Of a stretch of DNA of 64,000 nucleotides, positions 38,135 through 48,374 are shown one piece after another. The notes under the pieces are model-generated. The model did not search any database. It saw nothing but the letters and a program-made list of their open reading frames with translations, and was not told where the DNA came from. How positions within the stretch are numbered: position 1 is the stretch's first letter; each line of letters starts with the position of its first letter. Location: the NCBI RefSeq assembly GCF_023955655.1, contig NZ_JAMXHT010000006.1:372001-436000 (forward strand). The letters run 5' to 3'. Source of the DNA: Ralstonia soli. GTDB lineage: Bacteria; Pseudomonadota; Gammaproteobacteria; Burkholderiales; Burkholderiaceae. A program made the position numbers and the translations under genes.

Positions 38135-39733
38135 CTATGCCGCCACCGGGTCGAACCGGTCGGCCTGGGCCATCGGCCAATAACGCTCGTACAGCTGATA
38201 CCGATACCGCCCGGCGAGCAGGTCGCCGGGTTCGAGGTATTTGAGCAGCGCAGACAGCAACTGCACCTCGTTGCCCGACACACGCCGCACGATGTGATGC
38301 GCTCGGAAATCGGCCGGATGCTGCAGGCCGGCCGCCTGCGTCAGCTCCAGCAGAGCATGCAGCGTGTGCGCGTGGTACTGATGCACGCGCTCGGCCTTGT
38401 CGGGTACCACCAGCGCCTTCTGACGGGACGGGTCCTGCGTGGCCACGCCGGTCGGGCAGCGGTCGGTGTGGCACTTCTGGGCCTGGATGCAGCCGAGCGC
38501 AAACATGAAGCCGCGCGCCGCGTTGCACCAGTCGGCACCCATCGCCAGCGTGCGGGCCACGTCGAAGGCGGTGACGATCTTGCCCGAGGCGCCGATCTTG
38601 ATCTTGTCCCGCAGCTTGGTGCCCACCAGCGTGTTGTGCACCAGCAGCAGCCCTTCCTGCAGCGGCGTACCCACATGGTCGGTAAATTCCAGTGGCGCGG
38701 CGCCCGTACCACCTTCCGCACCATCCACGACGATAAAGTCCGGCAGGATGCCCGACTCCAGCATCGCCTTGACGATGCCGAAGAACTCCCACGGATGCCC
38801 GATGCACAGCTTGAAGCCCGTGGGCTTGCCGCCCGACAGCGTGCGCAGACGGTCTACAAACTGCAGCAGCCCCAGCGGCGTGGAGAACTCCGAGTGCGAA
38901 GCCGGCGAGATGCAATCCTGCCCAATCGGAATACCGCGCGTGGCAGCAATCTCCGGCGTGACCTTGGCGGCGGGCAGCACGCCGCCATGGCCCGGCTTGG
39001 CGCCTTGCGAGAGCTTCACCTCGATCATCTTCACCTGCGGGTTGCGCGCCTGCTCGGCAAAGCGGTCGGGGTCGAAGCGGCCGTTGGCATCGCGGCAGCC
39101 GAAGTAGCCCGAGGCGACTTCCCAGATCAGGTCGCCGCCCTCTTCGCGGTGGTACGGCGAGATCGAGCCCTCGCCCGTGTCATGGATGAAGTTGCCGAGC
39201 TTCGCGCCCCGGTTGAGCGCGCGGATGGCGTTGCCCGACAGCGCGCCAAAGCTCATCGCCGAGATGTTGAACACCGACATCGAATACGGCTGCGCACGCC
39301 CCTCGCCCACCATCACGCGGAAGTCCGACGAAGGGATGCGCGTGGGCGCCAGTGAATGGCCAATCCACTCATGCCCCGCCACCTTCACGTCGACTTCGGT
39401 GCCGAACGGGCGGCTATCGACTTCACCCTTGGCGCGCTGGTAGACGATGCTGCGCTGAGCGCGCGAGAACGGGCGCTCGTCGGTGTCGTCTTCAACGAAG
39501 TACTGGCGGATTTCCGGGCGGATGAACTCGAACAGGAAGCGGAAATGGCCCCACAGCGGGTAGTTGCGCAGCACCGAATGGCGCGTCTGCGTGAGGTCGT
39601 GCACGCCGAGGATCACGAAGATGCCCGGAATAGCCGCGCATACCCAGTGCAGACGCCCCGCCACGGCAAACCCCGCGGTGGCGATGAACAACAGCACAAC
39701 GCCCGCAAAAGCCCAGTAGCGACGTGGCAGCAT
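38135..39733 (-). CDS. FMN-binding glutamate-synthase-like protein, membrane-anchored
   Basis: A 532-residue protein consisting of the glutamate-synthase FMN/3Fe-4S domain without an amidotransferase domain. Two N-terminal helices (FAGVVLLFIATAGFAVAG and HWVCAAIPGIFVILG) anchor it. The FMN region is visible in SMSVFNISAMSFGALSGNAI and GAEGGTGAAPLEF; the iron-sulphur Cys triplet is CIQAQKCHTDRCPTG. Without a glutaminase domain or tunnel partner the reaction is not glutamate synthesis from glutamine as such, and the substrate is unknown. It stands between a GST and mnmA. Confidence 0.9.
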   Translation of the reverse strand: MLPRRYWAFAGVVLLFIATAGFAVAGRLHWVCAAIPGIFVILGVHDLTQTRHSVLRNYPLWGHFRFLFEFIRPEIRQYFVEDDTDERPFSRAQRSIVYQRAKGEVDSRPFGTEVDVKVAGHEWIGHSLAPTRIPSSDFRVMVGEGRAQPYSMSVFNISAMSFGALSGNAIRALNRGAKLGNFIHDTGEGSISPYHREEGGDLIWEVASGYFGCRDANGRFDPDRFAEQARNPQVKMIEVKLSQGAKPGHGGVLPAAKVTPEIAATRGIPIGQDCISPASHSEFSTPLGLLQFVDRLRTLSGGKPTGFKLCIGHPWEFFGIVKAMLESGILPDFIVVDGAEGGTGAAPLEFTDHVGTPLQEGLLLVHNTLVGTKLRDKIKIGASGKIVTAFDVARTLAMGADWCNAARGFMFALGCIQAQKCHTDRCPTGVATQDPSRQKALVVPDKAERVHQYHAHTLHALLELTQAAGLQHPADFRAHHIVRRVSGNEVQLLSALLKYLEPGDLLAGRYRYQLYERYWPMAQADRFDPVAA

Positions 39734-39836
39734 GACAAACCCTGTGTGGAGACAAAACAGGGCGCCAGCATAACTGAGACATGCGCGAGTGCCGCAACCG
39801 CCGCAGCCGTCGCAACGCAGTGTTGCGAAAAACCGC

Positions 39837-40949
39837 TCAGGCGACCGCTTTCTCGGCAACAGCCGGCTCAGCCGCGGAAATAATCCCGCCGCCCAGGCAG
39901 ATCTCACCGTCATACAGCACGGCCGATTGGCCCGGCGTGACGGCCCACTGCGCATCCGGGAATGTCAGCGTGAGCGCGCCATCGGCCGCGCGTGCGACCG
40001 AGCATGGCGCATCGGCTTGGCGATAGCGCGTCTTGGCCGCCAGCTGCGTGCCTTCGGCGGGCGCATGGCCCGACACCCAGCTCAGGTCATCGGCGTGCAC
40101 CGTATGCGCGAGCAGCCATGGGTGGTCGTGCCCCTGCACCACGTACAACGTGTTGGCGGCCATGTCCTTGCGTGCGACGTACCACGCATCGCCGTTGCCA
40201 TCGCGGCTGCCGCCGATGCCGATGCCCTTGCGCTGCCCCAGCGTGTAGAACGCCAGGCCGATGTGTTCGCCGATGGTCTTGCCATCAGGCGTCTTGATCG
40301 GGCCGGGCTTGGTCGGCAGGTAGCGGTTGAGAAAATCGCGGAACGGCCGCTCGCCGATAAAGCAGATGCCGGTGGAATCCTTCTTCTTGGCGTTGGGCAA
40401 GCCAATTTCGGCGGCGATCTCGCGCACTTTCGTCTTCGGGATCTCGCCCAGCGGGAACAGCGTGCGCGAGAGCTGCGCCTGGCTCAGCCGGTGCAGGAAG
40501 TAGCTCTGGTCCTTGGTGTGATCGAACGCCTTGAGCAGTTGGAAGCTGCCATCGACCTCACGCACGCGGGCGTAATGGCCGGTGGCGATGGTGTCTGCGC
40601 CCAGCGCCATCGCATGGTCGAGGAAGGCCTTGAACTTGATCTCGGCGTTGCAGAGCACATCGGGGTTGGGCGTGCGGCCGGCCGAGTATTCGCGCAAAAA
40701 GTCCGCAAACACGCGGTCCTTGTACTCGGCGGCAAAGTTGACCGCCTCCACGTCCACGCCGATCAGGTCGGCCACGGAGACGACGTCGATCCAGTCCTGC
40801 CGGGTCGAGCAGTATTCGCTGTCGTCATCGTCTTCCCAGTTCTTCATGAACAGGCCGACGACGTCGTAGCCCTGCTGCTTGAGCATCCATGCCGTGACGG
40901 ACGAATCCACGCCGCCGGACATGCCGACGACAACGCGCTTCTTGCTCAT
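39837..40949 (-). CDS. mnmA: tRNA-specific 2-thiouridylase MnmA
   Basis: A 370-residue PP-loop enzyme. [18 protein letters not shown] at the N-terminus binds ATP; the two catalytic Cys lie in [12 protein letters not shown] and [10 protein letters not shown]. It puts sulphur on C2 of uridine 34 in Lys, Glu and Gln tRNAs. The start overlaps the nudJ-like gene stop by four bases (ATGA), so the two are coupled as in E. coli. Confidence 0.97.
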   Translation of the reverse strand: MSKKRVVVGMSGGVDSSVTAWMLKQQGYDVVGLFMKNWEDDDDSEYCSTRQDWIDVVSVADLIGVDVEAVNFAAEYKDRVFADFLREYSAGRTPNPDVLCNAEIKFKAFLDHAMALGADTIATGHYARVREVDGSFQLLKAFDHTKDQSYFLHRLSQAQLSRTLFPLGEIPKTKVREIAAEIGLPNAKKKDSTGICFIGERPFRDFLNRYLPTKPGPIKTPDGKTIGEHIGLAFYTLGQRKGIGIGGSRDGNGDAWYVARKDMAANTLYVVQGHDHPWLLAHTVHADDLSWVSGHAPAEGTQLAAKTRYRQADAPCSVARAADGALTLTFPDAQWAVTPGQSAVLYDGEICLGGGIISAAEPAVAEKAVA

Positions 40950-41440
40950 TGCTCCACCCCCAGCCCGTACACGCTGGCGTGCGTGTGGATCACTTCGAGC
41001 GGATAGCGCTTGCCGGCCAGGTAATCCTCCACGCAGGCGAGCAACAGCGGGCTGCGGTGGCGATCGCGGCTGGCGCGGATCTCATCCGGCGTCATCCAAA
41101 CCGTGCGGACGATGCCATCGTCGAGCGTGCGGCGCGGGTCCTGCGGCCCGAGTTCGCCGGTGAAGGCCATCCGCACATAGGTGACCGGATCCCCCTGCGG
41201 CGGCTGGAATTGCGCCATGTAGCAGCCCAGGAATGCGGTGGGCACGAAGCTGTACGCGGTTTCCTCCAGCGCCTCGCGCGCGACGGCGTCGACCAGGCTT
41301 TCGTCCGGGTCGAGATGGCCGGCAGGCTGGTTCAGACGCAGGCCGGTATCGGTGTGCTCCTCGACCAGCAGAAAGCGCCCGTCCTGTTCAATGACGGCGG
41401 CAACGGTGACACTGGGTTTCCAGCGAACAGCTTGGTTCAT
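40946..41440 (-). CDS. nudJ: NUDIX hydrolase, NudJ/YmfB type
   Basis: A 164-residue hydrolase. The Nudix box is [20 protein letters not shown] followed by TAY; the usual Gly near the end of the box is Ala, as in other NudJ proteins. NudJ enzymes act on thiamine pyrophosphate derivatives and nucleoside di/triphosphates. Context supports the name: nudJ lies directly upstream of mnmA in E. coli and here. ATG 41440 ([13 protein letters not shown]) is chosen over an upstream open frame with no protein character. Confidence 0.9.
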   Translation of the reverse strand: MNQAVRWKPSVTVAAVIEQDGRFLLVEEHTDTGLRLNQPAGHLDPDESLVDAVAREALEETAYSFVPTAFLGCYMAQFQPPQGDPVTYVRMAFTGELGPQDPRRTLDDGIVRTVWMTPDEIRASRDRHRSPLLLACVEDYLAGKRYPLEVIHTHASVYGLGVEQ

Positions 41441-41709
41441 GGCAAAAAGGCAACAAAAACAAGGCGTTATTGTAGCTGGCGGCCGCACTTCCCGCTGATT
41501 CGGGCGCCGGCGCGGCAGTTTGCGCGACTTGTGCTCGGTTCGGCACACGTTTGCGGAGGATCGACGCGCGATCTACGGCAAATCCGGATGTTCGGCAACG
41601 GCATTCTGTGGGAGCGCGCGCAGCAAAAGTTCGGGTAAGCTCCACATCGTTCAACAAAACCGACCCGCGCGCAGCCTCACCCGCGCGCACCATGAACGAG
41701 GAGAACACG

Positions 41710-42849
41710 ATGCACATCGGCATCCCGCAGGAGACGCGGGCGGACGAGACGCGCGTTGCCGCGACCCCGGAAACGGTGAAGAAATATGTCGCGCAAGGCC
41801 ACCAGGTCACGGTGCAATCGGGCGCCGGCGTGGCTGCCGCCCAGCCTGACGAAGCCTACGTGGCTGCGGGCGCCAAGATCGGCACCGCCGCCGAAGCACT
41901 TGGCGCGCAGATCGTGCTGAAAGTGCGGTCGCCGGAAGCGGCCGAACTGGCGCAAATACAGTCGGGTGCCGTGTTGGTCGGCATGCTTAACCCGTTCGAC
42001 GACGAGAACACCGCGCGGCTGGCTGCCGCCAACGTCACCGCCTTCGCGCTGGAAGCCGCGCCGCGCACCACGCGCGCGCAGAGCATGGATGTGCTCTCCT
42101 CCCAGGCCAACATCGCCGGCTACAAGGCCGTGATGGTCGCCGCCAACGAGTACCAGCGCTTCATGCCGATGCTGATGACGGCCGCCGGCACGGTGAAGGC
42201 CGCGCGCGTGCTGATCCTCGGCGCCGGCGTGGCGGGCCTGCAGGCGATCGCCACGGCCAAGCGCCTGGGCGCCGTGATCGAGGCGTCCGACGTGCGCCCC
42301 GCCGTGAAGGAGCAGATCGAATCGCTGGGCGCCAAGTTCCTCGACGTGCCGTTCCTGACCGACGAAGAGCGCGAGATCGCGCAGGGTGTGGGCGGCTATG
42401 CCCGCCCGATGCCGCCGGACTGGATGCGCCGACAGGCCGAACTCGTGCACGCACGCGCGACCCAGGCCGACATCGTCATCACCACCGCGCTGATCCCGGG
42501 GCGCCGTGCGCCGACGCTGCTCTCGGAAGAGACCGTGCGCGCCATGAAACCGGGCTCGGTGGTGGTCGACCTGGCCGCCGCGCAGGGCGGCAACTGCCCG
42601 CTGACCGAGGCCGACCGCGTAGTCGTCAAGCACGGCGTCAAGCTGGTCGGCTACACCAACCTCGCGTCGATGGTGGCGGCCGATGCCTCCGCCCTTTACG
42701 CCCGCAACGTGCTCGATTTCCTCAAGCTGATCGTCGACAAGGACGGCGGCCTGGTCATCAACCGCGAAGACGACATCGTGGCCGCCTGCCTCTTGAGTCA
42801 GGCCGGCCAGGTGGTGCGCGCTCCCGCTGCCACGAGCGCCGCCAAATAA
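41710..42849 (+). CDS. pntAA: NAD(P) transhydrogenase subunit alpha part 1
   Basis: A 379-residue soluble dI domain. It begins [20 protein letters not shown]; the NAD fold is seen in [20 protein letters not shown] and the mobile loop region in [15 protein letters not shown]. It stops before the membrane helices, which are encoded separately (43380), so this is the three-subunit form known from Rhodospirillum. GAGGAGA precedes ATG 41710. The enzyme uses the proton gradient to reduce NADP with NADH. Confidence 0.95.
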   Translation: MHIGIPQETRADETRVAATPETVKKYVAQGHQVTVQSGAGVAAAQPDEAYVAAGAKIGTAAEALGAQIVLKVRSPEAAELAQIQSGAVLVGMLNPFDDENTARLAAANVTAFALEAAPRTTRAQSMDVLSSQANIAGYKAVMVAANEYQRFMPMLMTAAGTVKAARVLILGAGVAGLQAIATAKRLGAVIEASDVRPAVKEQIESLGAKFLDVPFLTDEEREIAQGVGGYARPMPPDWMRRQAELVHARATQADIVITTALIPGRRAPTLLSEETVRAMKPGSVVVDLAAAQGGNCPLTEADRVVVKHGVKLVGYTNLASMVAADASALYARNVLDFLKLIVDKDGGLVINREDDIVAACLLSQAGQVVRAPAATSAAK

Positions 42850-42936
42850 CAACGGAGATAGCGGCCCTGCAGGTCGACGCAACATCACGCCAGGGCCGGT
42901 TGTGGCGATTTCATTTTTTGTTTCAAGGAAGGCTTC

Positions 42937-43299
42937 ATGCAACGCAACATGCTTCGCGCCAAGCTGCACCGCGCGACGGTCACCCAGGCCGATCTGGACT
43001 ACGAAGGCTCGTGCGGCATCGACGAGGACCTGCTCGATGCGGCCGACATGCGCGAGTACGAAAAGATCGAGCTGTACAACGTCAACAACGGCGAACGCTT
43101 CTCGACGTACATCATCAAGGGCAAGCGCGGCTCGGGCGAAATCTCGCTCAACGGTGCCGCTGCACGCCGTGCCCACGTGGGCGACTTGCTCATCATCTGC
43201 ACCTACGCGCCGATGAACGAGGAAGAAGTCGCCAGCTACAAGCCCAAGGTCGTGCTGCTGGGCGAGGGCAACAAGATCAAGGCCATCAAGGAAACCTGA
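42937..43299 (+). CDS. panD: Aspartate 1-decarboxylase
   Basis: A 120-residue PanD proenzyme. The self-cleavage site YEGSCGID has Gly24-Ser25, which gives the pyruvoyl group; N-terminal [20 protein letters not shown] and the [16 protein letters not shown] block match the family. It makes beta-alanine for pantothenate. It is placed between pntAA and pntAB, all on one strand with gaps of 87 and 80 bases, so it is probably co-transcribed. A role link is possible because pantothenate synthesis needs NADPH, but this is inference. Confidence 0.95.
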   Translation: MQRNMLRAKLHRATVTQADLDYEGSCGIDEDLLDAADMREYEKIELYNVNNGERFSTYIIKGKRGSGEISLNGAAARRAHVGDLLIICTYAPMNEEEVASYKPKVVLLGEGNKIKAIKET

Positions 43300-43379
43300 C
43301 GCGCCAGAGCGGCCCCGCAAGAAAAAAGCAACGCGCGGGGCTGCACTGCACATCGACCAAGAAGCGAGGAGGAGCATTC

Positions 43380-43696
43380 ATGGAGCTGGTCAATCACACG
43401 GTGATCAACCTGATCATCTTCGTGCTGGCGATCTACGTCGGCTACCACGTGGTCTGGACGGTCACCCCGGCGCTGCACACGCCGCTGATGGCCGTGACGA
43501 ACGCCATCTCGGCCATCATCATCGTCGGCGCCATGCTGGCGGCAGGTCTGACGCAAACGGGCCTGGGCCGCACGATGGGCGTGGTGGCGGTGGCACTGGC
43601 GGCAGTCAATGTGTTTGGCGGCTTCCTGGTCACCCAGCGCATGCTTGAGATGTTCAAGAAGAAAGAGCCCAAGGCCAAGGCAGGGGAGAACAAGCA

Positions 43697-43700
<4 letters not shown>
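43380..43700 (+). CDS. pntAB: NAD(P) transhydrogenase subunit alpha part 2
   Basis: A 106-residue membrane protein with three helices ([54 protein letters not shown]) and a Lys-rich cytoplasmic tail. This is the split PntA membrane part. GAGGAGG lies seven bases before ATG 43380. It overlaps pntB by ATGA. Confidence 0.95.
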
Positions 43701-45157
<1,457 letters not shown>

Positions 45158-45249
45158 GGGTGCGCGCAGGCGTGGCCGTCAGTGCGGCGTCACATCGCGC
45201 CTCTTGCGCTTGCTCCTGGCTGCGGCAGGCAGTAACGTAGTGCAAACGG

Positions 45250-45279
45250 GCAGCGCAGGCCACACCGGCCGTGCGCTGC
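45250..45279. terminator. GC-rich hairpin after pntB
   Basis: GCAGCGCA (45250-45257) and TGCGCTGC (45272-45279) pair, extended by GGCC/GGCC with one bulge. No T tract. It lies in the 153-base gap before the next response regulator gene; no promoter motif was recognised there. Confidence 0.45.
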
Positions 45280-45310
45280 TCCCTGCCCTTTCCCGACTCT
45301 TCCCCGACGT

Positions 45311-46348
45311 ATGCAACAGGACAGCGCCCTGCCGGTCTATTTCCACCCCACCCTGACGGTGGTGGTCGACGACAGCCAATCGTTTGTGGAAAGCCTCGGG
45401 TTCCAGATGGACCCGTCGCGGGCGCTGCTGGCCTTCAACGATCCGGAAGCCGCACTGGCGTGGCTGCGGCAGTGGCATTCGCTGCGCATGCCGGGCTTCC
45501 TGCCCGTGCGTGTCACGCACGATGACCTGACCTTCTCGACCGAGCGTCGCACCATTCAACTCGACGTCGACCGCGTCTACCGACAGACCCACGAGGTCAA
45601 CCGCTTCCTGCAGCCGTCCGTGATCGTGGTGGACTATTCCATGCCGCGCATGAACGGGCTGGAGTTCTGCGCCAAGCTCAAAGACCTGCCGTGCATGACG
45701 ATCCTGCTGACCGGCATGGCCGACGAGAACATCGCCGTGCAGGGCTTCAACGACGGCCTGATCGATCGCTACATCAAGAAAGACAACCCCGCGATGGCCG
45801 AGCGCCTGAATGCGGAGATCGAAGCGCTGCAGATGCGCTACTTCAGCAACCTGTCGAGCACGCTGCGCGATCTGCTGTCGCGCCACTCGTTCAGCTTCCT
45901 GTCGGACCCGGCCATCACGCGGCTCGTGCGCGAGCTTTCCGCGCGCTACCGCTTCATCGAGTACTACCTCTATCCGCACCCGGCGGGTGTACTGCTGCTC
46001 ACCGCGGATGGCCGCGCCACGCTCATGGTCATCGAGACCAATGCAAGCATGCTCACGCACCTGGAGAACGCCGAGGCGTACAACGCGCCCGATGCGCTGC
46101 TCAAGGGCCTGCACGACAAGCAGATCGTGCCGTTCTTCTGGCCCGGCGACGGCATGTACACCCCGGCCTGTGTCGAATGGGAACAGTATTGCCTGCCCGC
46201 AGAGGTCTGCCAGGGGCGCGAGCCGTACTACTACGCATTGTTCGACATGCCCAGCCACCTGCTGCCGGCACAGGTCTACAGCTACACCCAATTCCTCGCC
46301 AACTACAAGCAGGATCCGGACACGCTCACCGGCCGCAAATCGCGCTGA
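45311..46348 (+). CDS. Response regulator with an inserted receiver domain, upstream of phcB (LqsR-like?)
   Basis: A 345-residue protein without a DNA-binding domain. The receiver starts LTVVVDDSQSFVESLG (acidic pair D20-D21), but the phosphoacceptor strand SVIVVDYSMPRMNGLEF places Asp at residue 108, about 45 residues later than usual. The extra piece (about residues 53-100) sits between helix 2 and strand 3. The switch Thr (ILLTGMAD) and Lys (DRYIKK) are intact, so phosphorylation is possible. Residues 160-345 form an unrecognised domain. From memory, the Legionella regulator LqsR is similar in length and uses an Asp at position 108; homology should be tested. Immediately upstream of the phc cluster, same strand. 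Confidence 0.85.
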   Translation: MQQDSALPVYFHPTLTVVVDDSQSFVESLGFQMDPSRALLAFNDPEAALAWLRQWHSLRMPGFLPVRVTHDDLTFSTERRTIQLDVDRVYRQTHEVNRFLQPSVIVVDYSMPRMNGLEFCAKLKDLPCMTILLTGMADENIAVQGFNDGLIDRYIKKDNPAMAERLNAEIEALQMRYFSNLSSTLRDLLSRHSFSFLSDPAITRLVRELSARYRFIEYYLYPHPAGVLLLTADGRATLMVIETNASMLTHLENAEAYNAPDALLKGLHDKQIVPFFWPGDGMYTPACVEWEQYCLPAEVCQGREPYYYALFDMPSHLLPAQVYSYTQFLANYKQDPDTLTGRKSR

Positions 46349-46979
46349 CATACGCCTGCGGGCTGTGATGCGATGCGGGTTTTCACATTGTGTGGGCCAC
46401 ATTGGACAAGTACAATCGATCGCGTCATCCGGCAGCCATGACGTCAGAACGTGGCCCGGCTGAAACGCCCTGATGCATGCGTGGCATTGCTGCGGCATCA
46501 TGGCGATCGAGGGCGCCGGCAGGCAACACACGAACGGCGTCCCGGATGGTTACTGTGCGGGATTCTCTTGAGAGACGATTTGGGATGCAGCAGCAGGCCG
46601 CGCGCAGACTCAGCGCGCGTTGCGGATGTCAGAGGGGTGCATCGTTCCAGTCTGTTCGCGGGTGCACGACTCCCATTGCCACGCTGTTGATCTGCGGGTT
46701 GCTCGCGCGCGAAAACGGCTTCGCCGTTGCGCAACGGCAGTCTCGATTCCTCAATCTTCTCAAAGCGGGTTTGGGCGAGAGACGCCCGGGTCGAAGCGCG
46801 TTGCGCTCGATCATCGGACGGCTTCAAGCACGCTTTCACGACTGATGCGACGGCATGCCCCCCAGCCTCGGCGGGCGGTGCTTTGTCCGGGACGACGGCG
46901 TCGTTTCGGATGCGCGTTTGTTGGAGTGAGCGTCCCGCTTGGCAGACGTTTTCCCTGAAGTCACCGGCAAATTCGCACC
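46349..46979. other. 631-base gene-free region upstream of phcB
   Basis: No convincing reading frame: all open frames here are Arg/Cys-rich and lack ribosome sites. A sigma-70-like promoter lies at its left end (46388-46416). Several short inverted repeats occur, for example around 46712-46735 (AACGGC, GCCGTT, AACGGC). It could be a long 5' leader of phcB, an unannotated small RNA, or simply spacer. Confidence 0.6.
46388..46416 (+). promoter_or_regulatory. Sigma-70-like promoter upstream of phcB
   Basis: TTGTGT (46388-46393), 17-base spacer, TACAAT (46411-46416). Transcription would start near 46423, leaving about 557 bases before the phcB start. Confidence 0.45.
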
Positions 46980-48374
46980 GTGTACTCACCCAACCAAATC
47001 GATCCGGCGGTCAGCTTCCGCAACTCCCAGGGTCAGCAGGTCCGCGGCACCATCATCACACTGCAGCGGCGTGCACTGGTGATGGAGATCTACAACCCCT
47101 ATTCGATCGTGCAGGTGAGCGAGGTGTTGTCCGAGCTCGCCATCAAGATCGGCACGCGCCAGGTCTATCTCGGCAAGGCCGTGGTGATCAGTCTGGTCAA
47201 CACCGGCCTGACCGCCGTCGTATCGCTCACCCTGATCGACGAATGGCGCGAGCTGTCGGAGGTGGCCGACACGCCGGCCTCGGTGGGCGAGGAAGCGCGA
47301 ACGTTCGTGCGGGAATGGCAGGAGCGCTTCCGCATCCGGCGCGAATACCAGCTCGTCATCAACGAGATGCGTGCCTTCCTCGCGGAAGTGGCGCGTTGGG
47401 TCGAGCAGGTCGACTTGTCGAAGTCCTTGCCGCGCGAAGACAGCAAGCTGCGCCCCGATGTCTTCATGGAGCTGGCCGAGCCGGTGATGCTGCGGGTCAA
47501 GCACTACCTGGACATCCTGGAAGCCGAGGCCGTCGAGGTCGATGCCAGCCTGGCACCATCGCACCGGGCCTTCGCGCAAACTGCGCTGCATCCACTGCTG
47601 CTGCGCTCGCCGTTCGTGCACCGCACCTTCACCAAGCCGCTGGGCTACGCCGGCGACTATGAAATGGTCAACCAGATCCTGGGCGACCCGCAGGATGGCC
47701 CGAGCACGTACTTCCAGATCATCAACGTCACGTTCCTGAAGGCGCAGGTTGCACAGGCACACCGGAACCGCATCGACATCCTGGTCGATTTTCTCAAGCA
47801 GCTTGCGATTCAGGCCAAGGCCGAGGGGCGCCCGTACCGCGTCATGAACCTGGGCTGCGGGCCTGCGGTGGAGATCCAGCGCTTCCTGCGTGAATTCGAA
47901 GAGCCTCACCTGCTCGAGTTCGAGCTGATCGACTTCAGCCAGGAGACGCTGGACTACGCAAAGGCACGGCTGACCGAAGCAGCCCGACAGGGAGGCACCA
48001 CGCTGCAGGCTGAGTTCGTCCACCAATCGGTGCACGAACTCATCAAGCGCCCCGCACGTCGAGCCGAAGAAGTACGCGACTGCGACGCCGTCTACTGCGC
48101 GGGCCTGTTTGACTATATTTCGGACAAGGTCTGCAACCGGCTGCTGACCTACTTCACCACACGCACCCGCCCAGGCGGGCGCATGCTTGCCACGAATGTG
48201 CATTCGAGCAACCCGGAGCGACTGTTCACGATGGAGCACCTGCTCGAGTGGTACCTGATCTACCGCAACGAAGAGCAGCTGTCGGCCACGTTCCCGGAGG
48301 AAGCCTGCCGCGATATCAAGACCTATGTTGACGCAACAGGCGTCAATGTCTTCAGCGAGGCAACGGTAATCTAG
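46980..48374 (+). CDS. phcB: Quorum-sensing signal synthase PhcB (SAM-dependent methyltransferase)
   Basis: A 464-residue protein. The C-terminal half is a class I methyltransferase: motif I VMNLGCGPAVEIQRFL (residues 288-303), acidic loop FELIDFSQETLDYAKARL. PhcB in Ralstonia makes methyl 3-hydroxymyristate or 3-hydroxypalmitate from the fatty acid. Residues 1-95 form a separate beta-rich domain (QQVRGTIITLQRRALVMEI, GKAVVISLVNTGLTAVVSL) that looks PilZ-like but lacks a clear c-di-GMP motif. The start is GTG 46980, with no good Shine-Dalgarno, so translation may be weak. phcS starts on the base after its stop. Confidence 0.9.
   Translation: MYSPNQIDPAVSFRNSQGQQVRGTIITLQRRALVMEIYNPYSIVQVSEVLSELAIKIGTRQVYLGKAVVISLVNTGLTAVVSLTLIDEWRELSEVADTPASVGEEARTFVREWQERFRIRREYQLVINEMRAFLAEVARWVEQVDLSKSLPREDSKLRPDVFMELAEPVMLRVKHYLDILEAEAVEVDASLAPSHRAFAQTALHPLLLRSPFVHRTFTKPLGYAGDYEMVNQILGDPQDGPSTYFQIINVTFLKAQVAQAHRNRIDILVDFLKQLAIQAKAEGRPYRVMNLGCGPAVEIQRFLREFEEPHLLEFELIDFSQETLDYAKARLTEAARQGGTTLQAEFVHQSVHELIKRPARRAEEVRDCDAVYCAGLFDYISDKVCNRLLTYFTTRTRPGGRMLATNVHSSNPERLFTMEHLLEWYLIYRNEEQLSATFPEEACRDIKTYVDATGVNVFSEATVI

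Noticed and set aside
46477-46845. 122-codon open frame in the phcB leader
   Set aside because: Arg/Cys-rich composition, no ribosome site and no recognisable domain. Other frames are equally open, so it is treated as noncoding.
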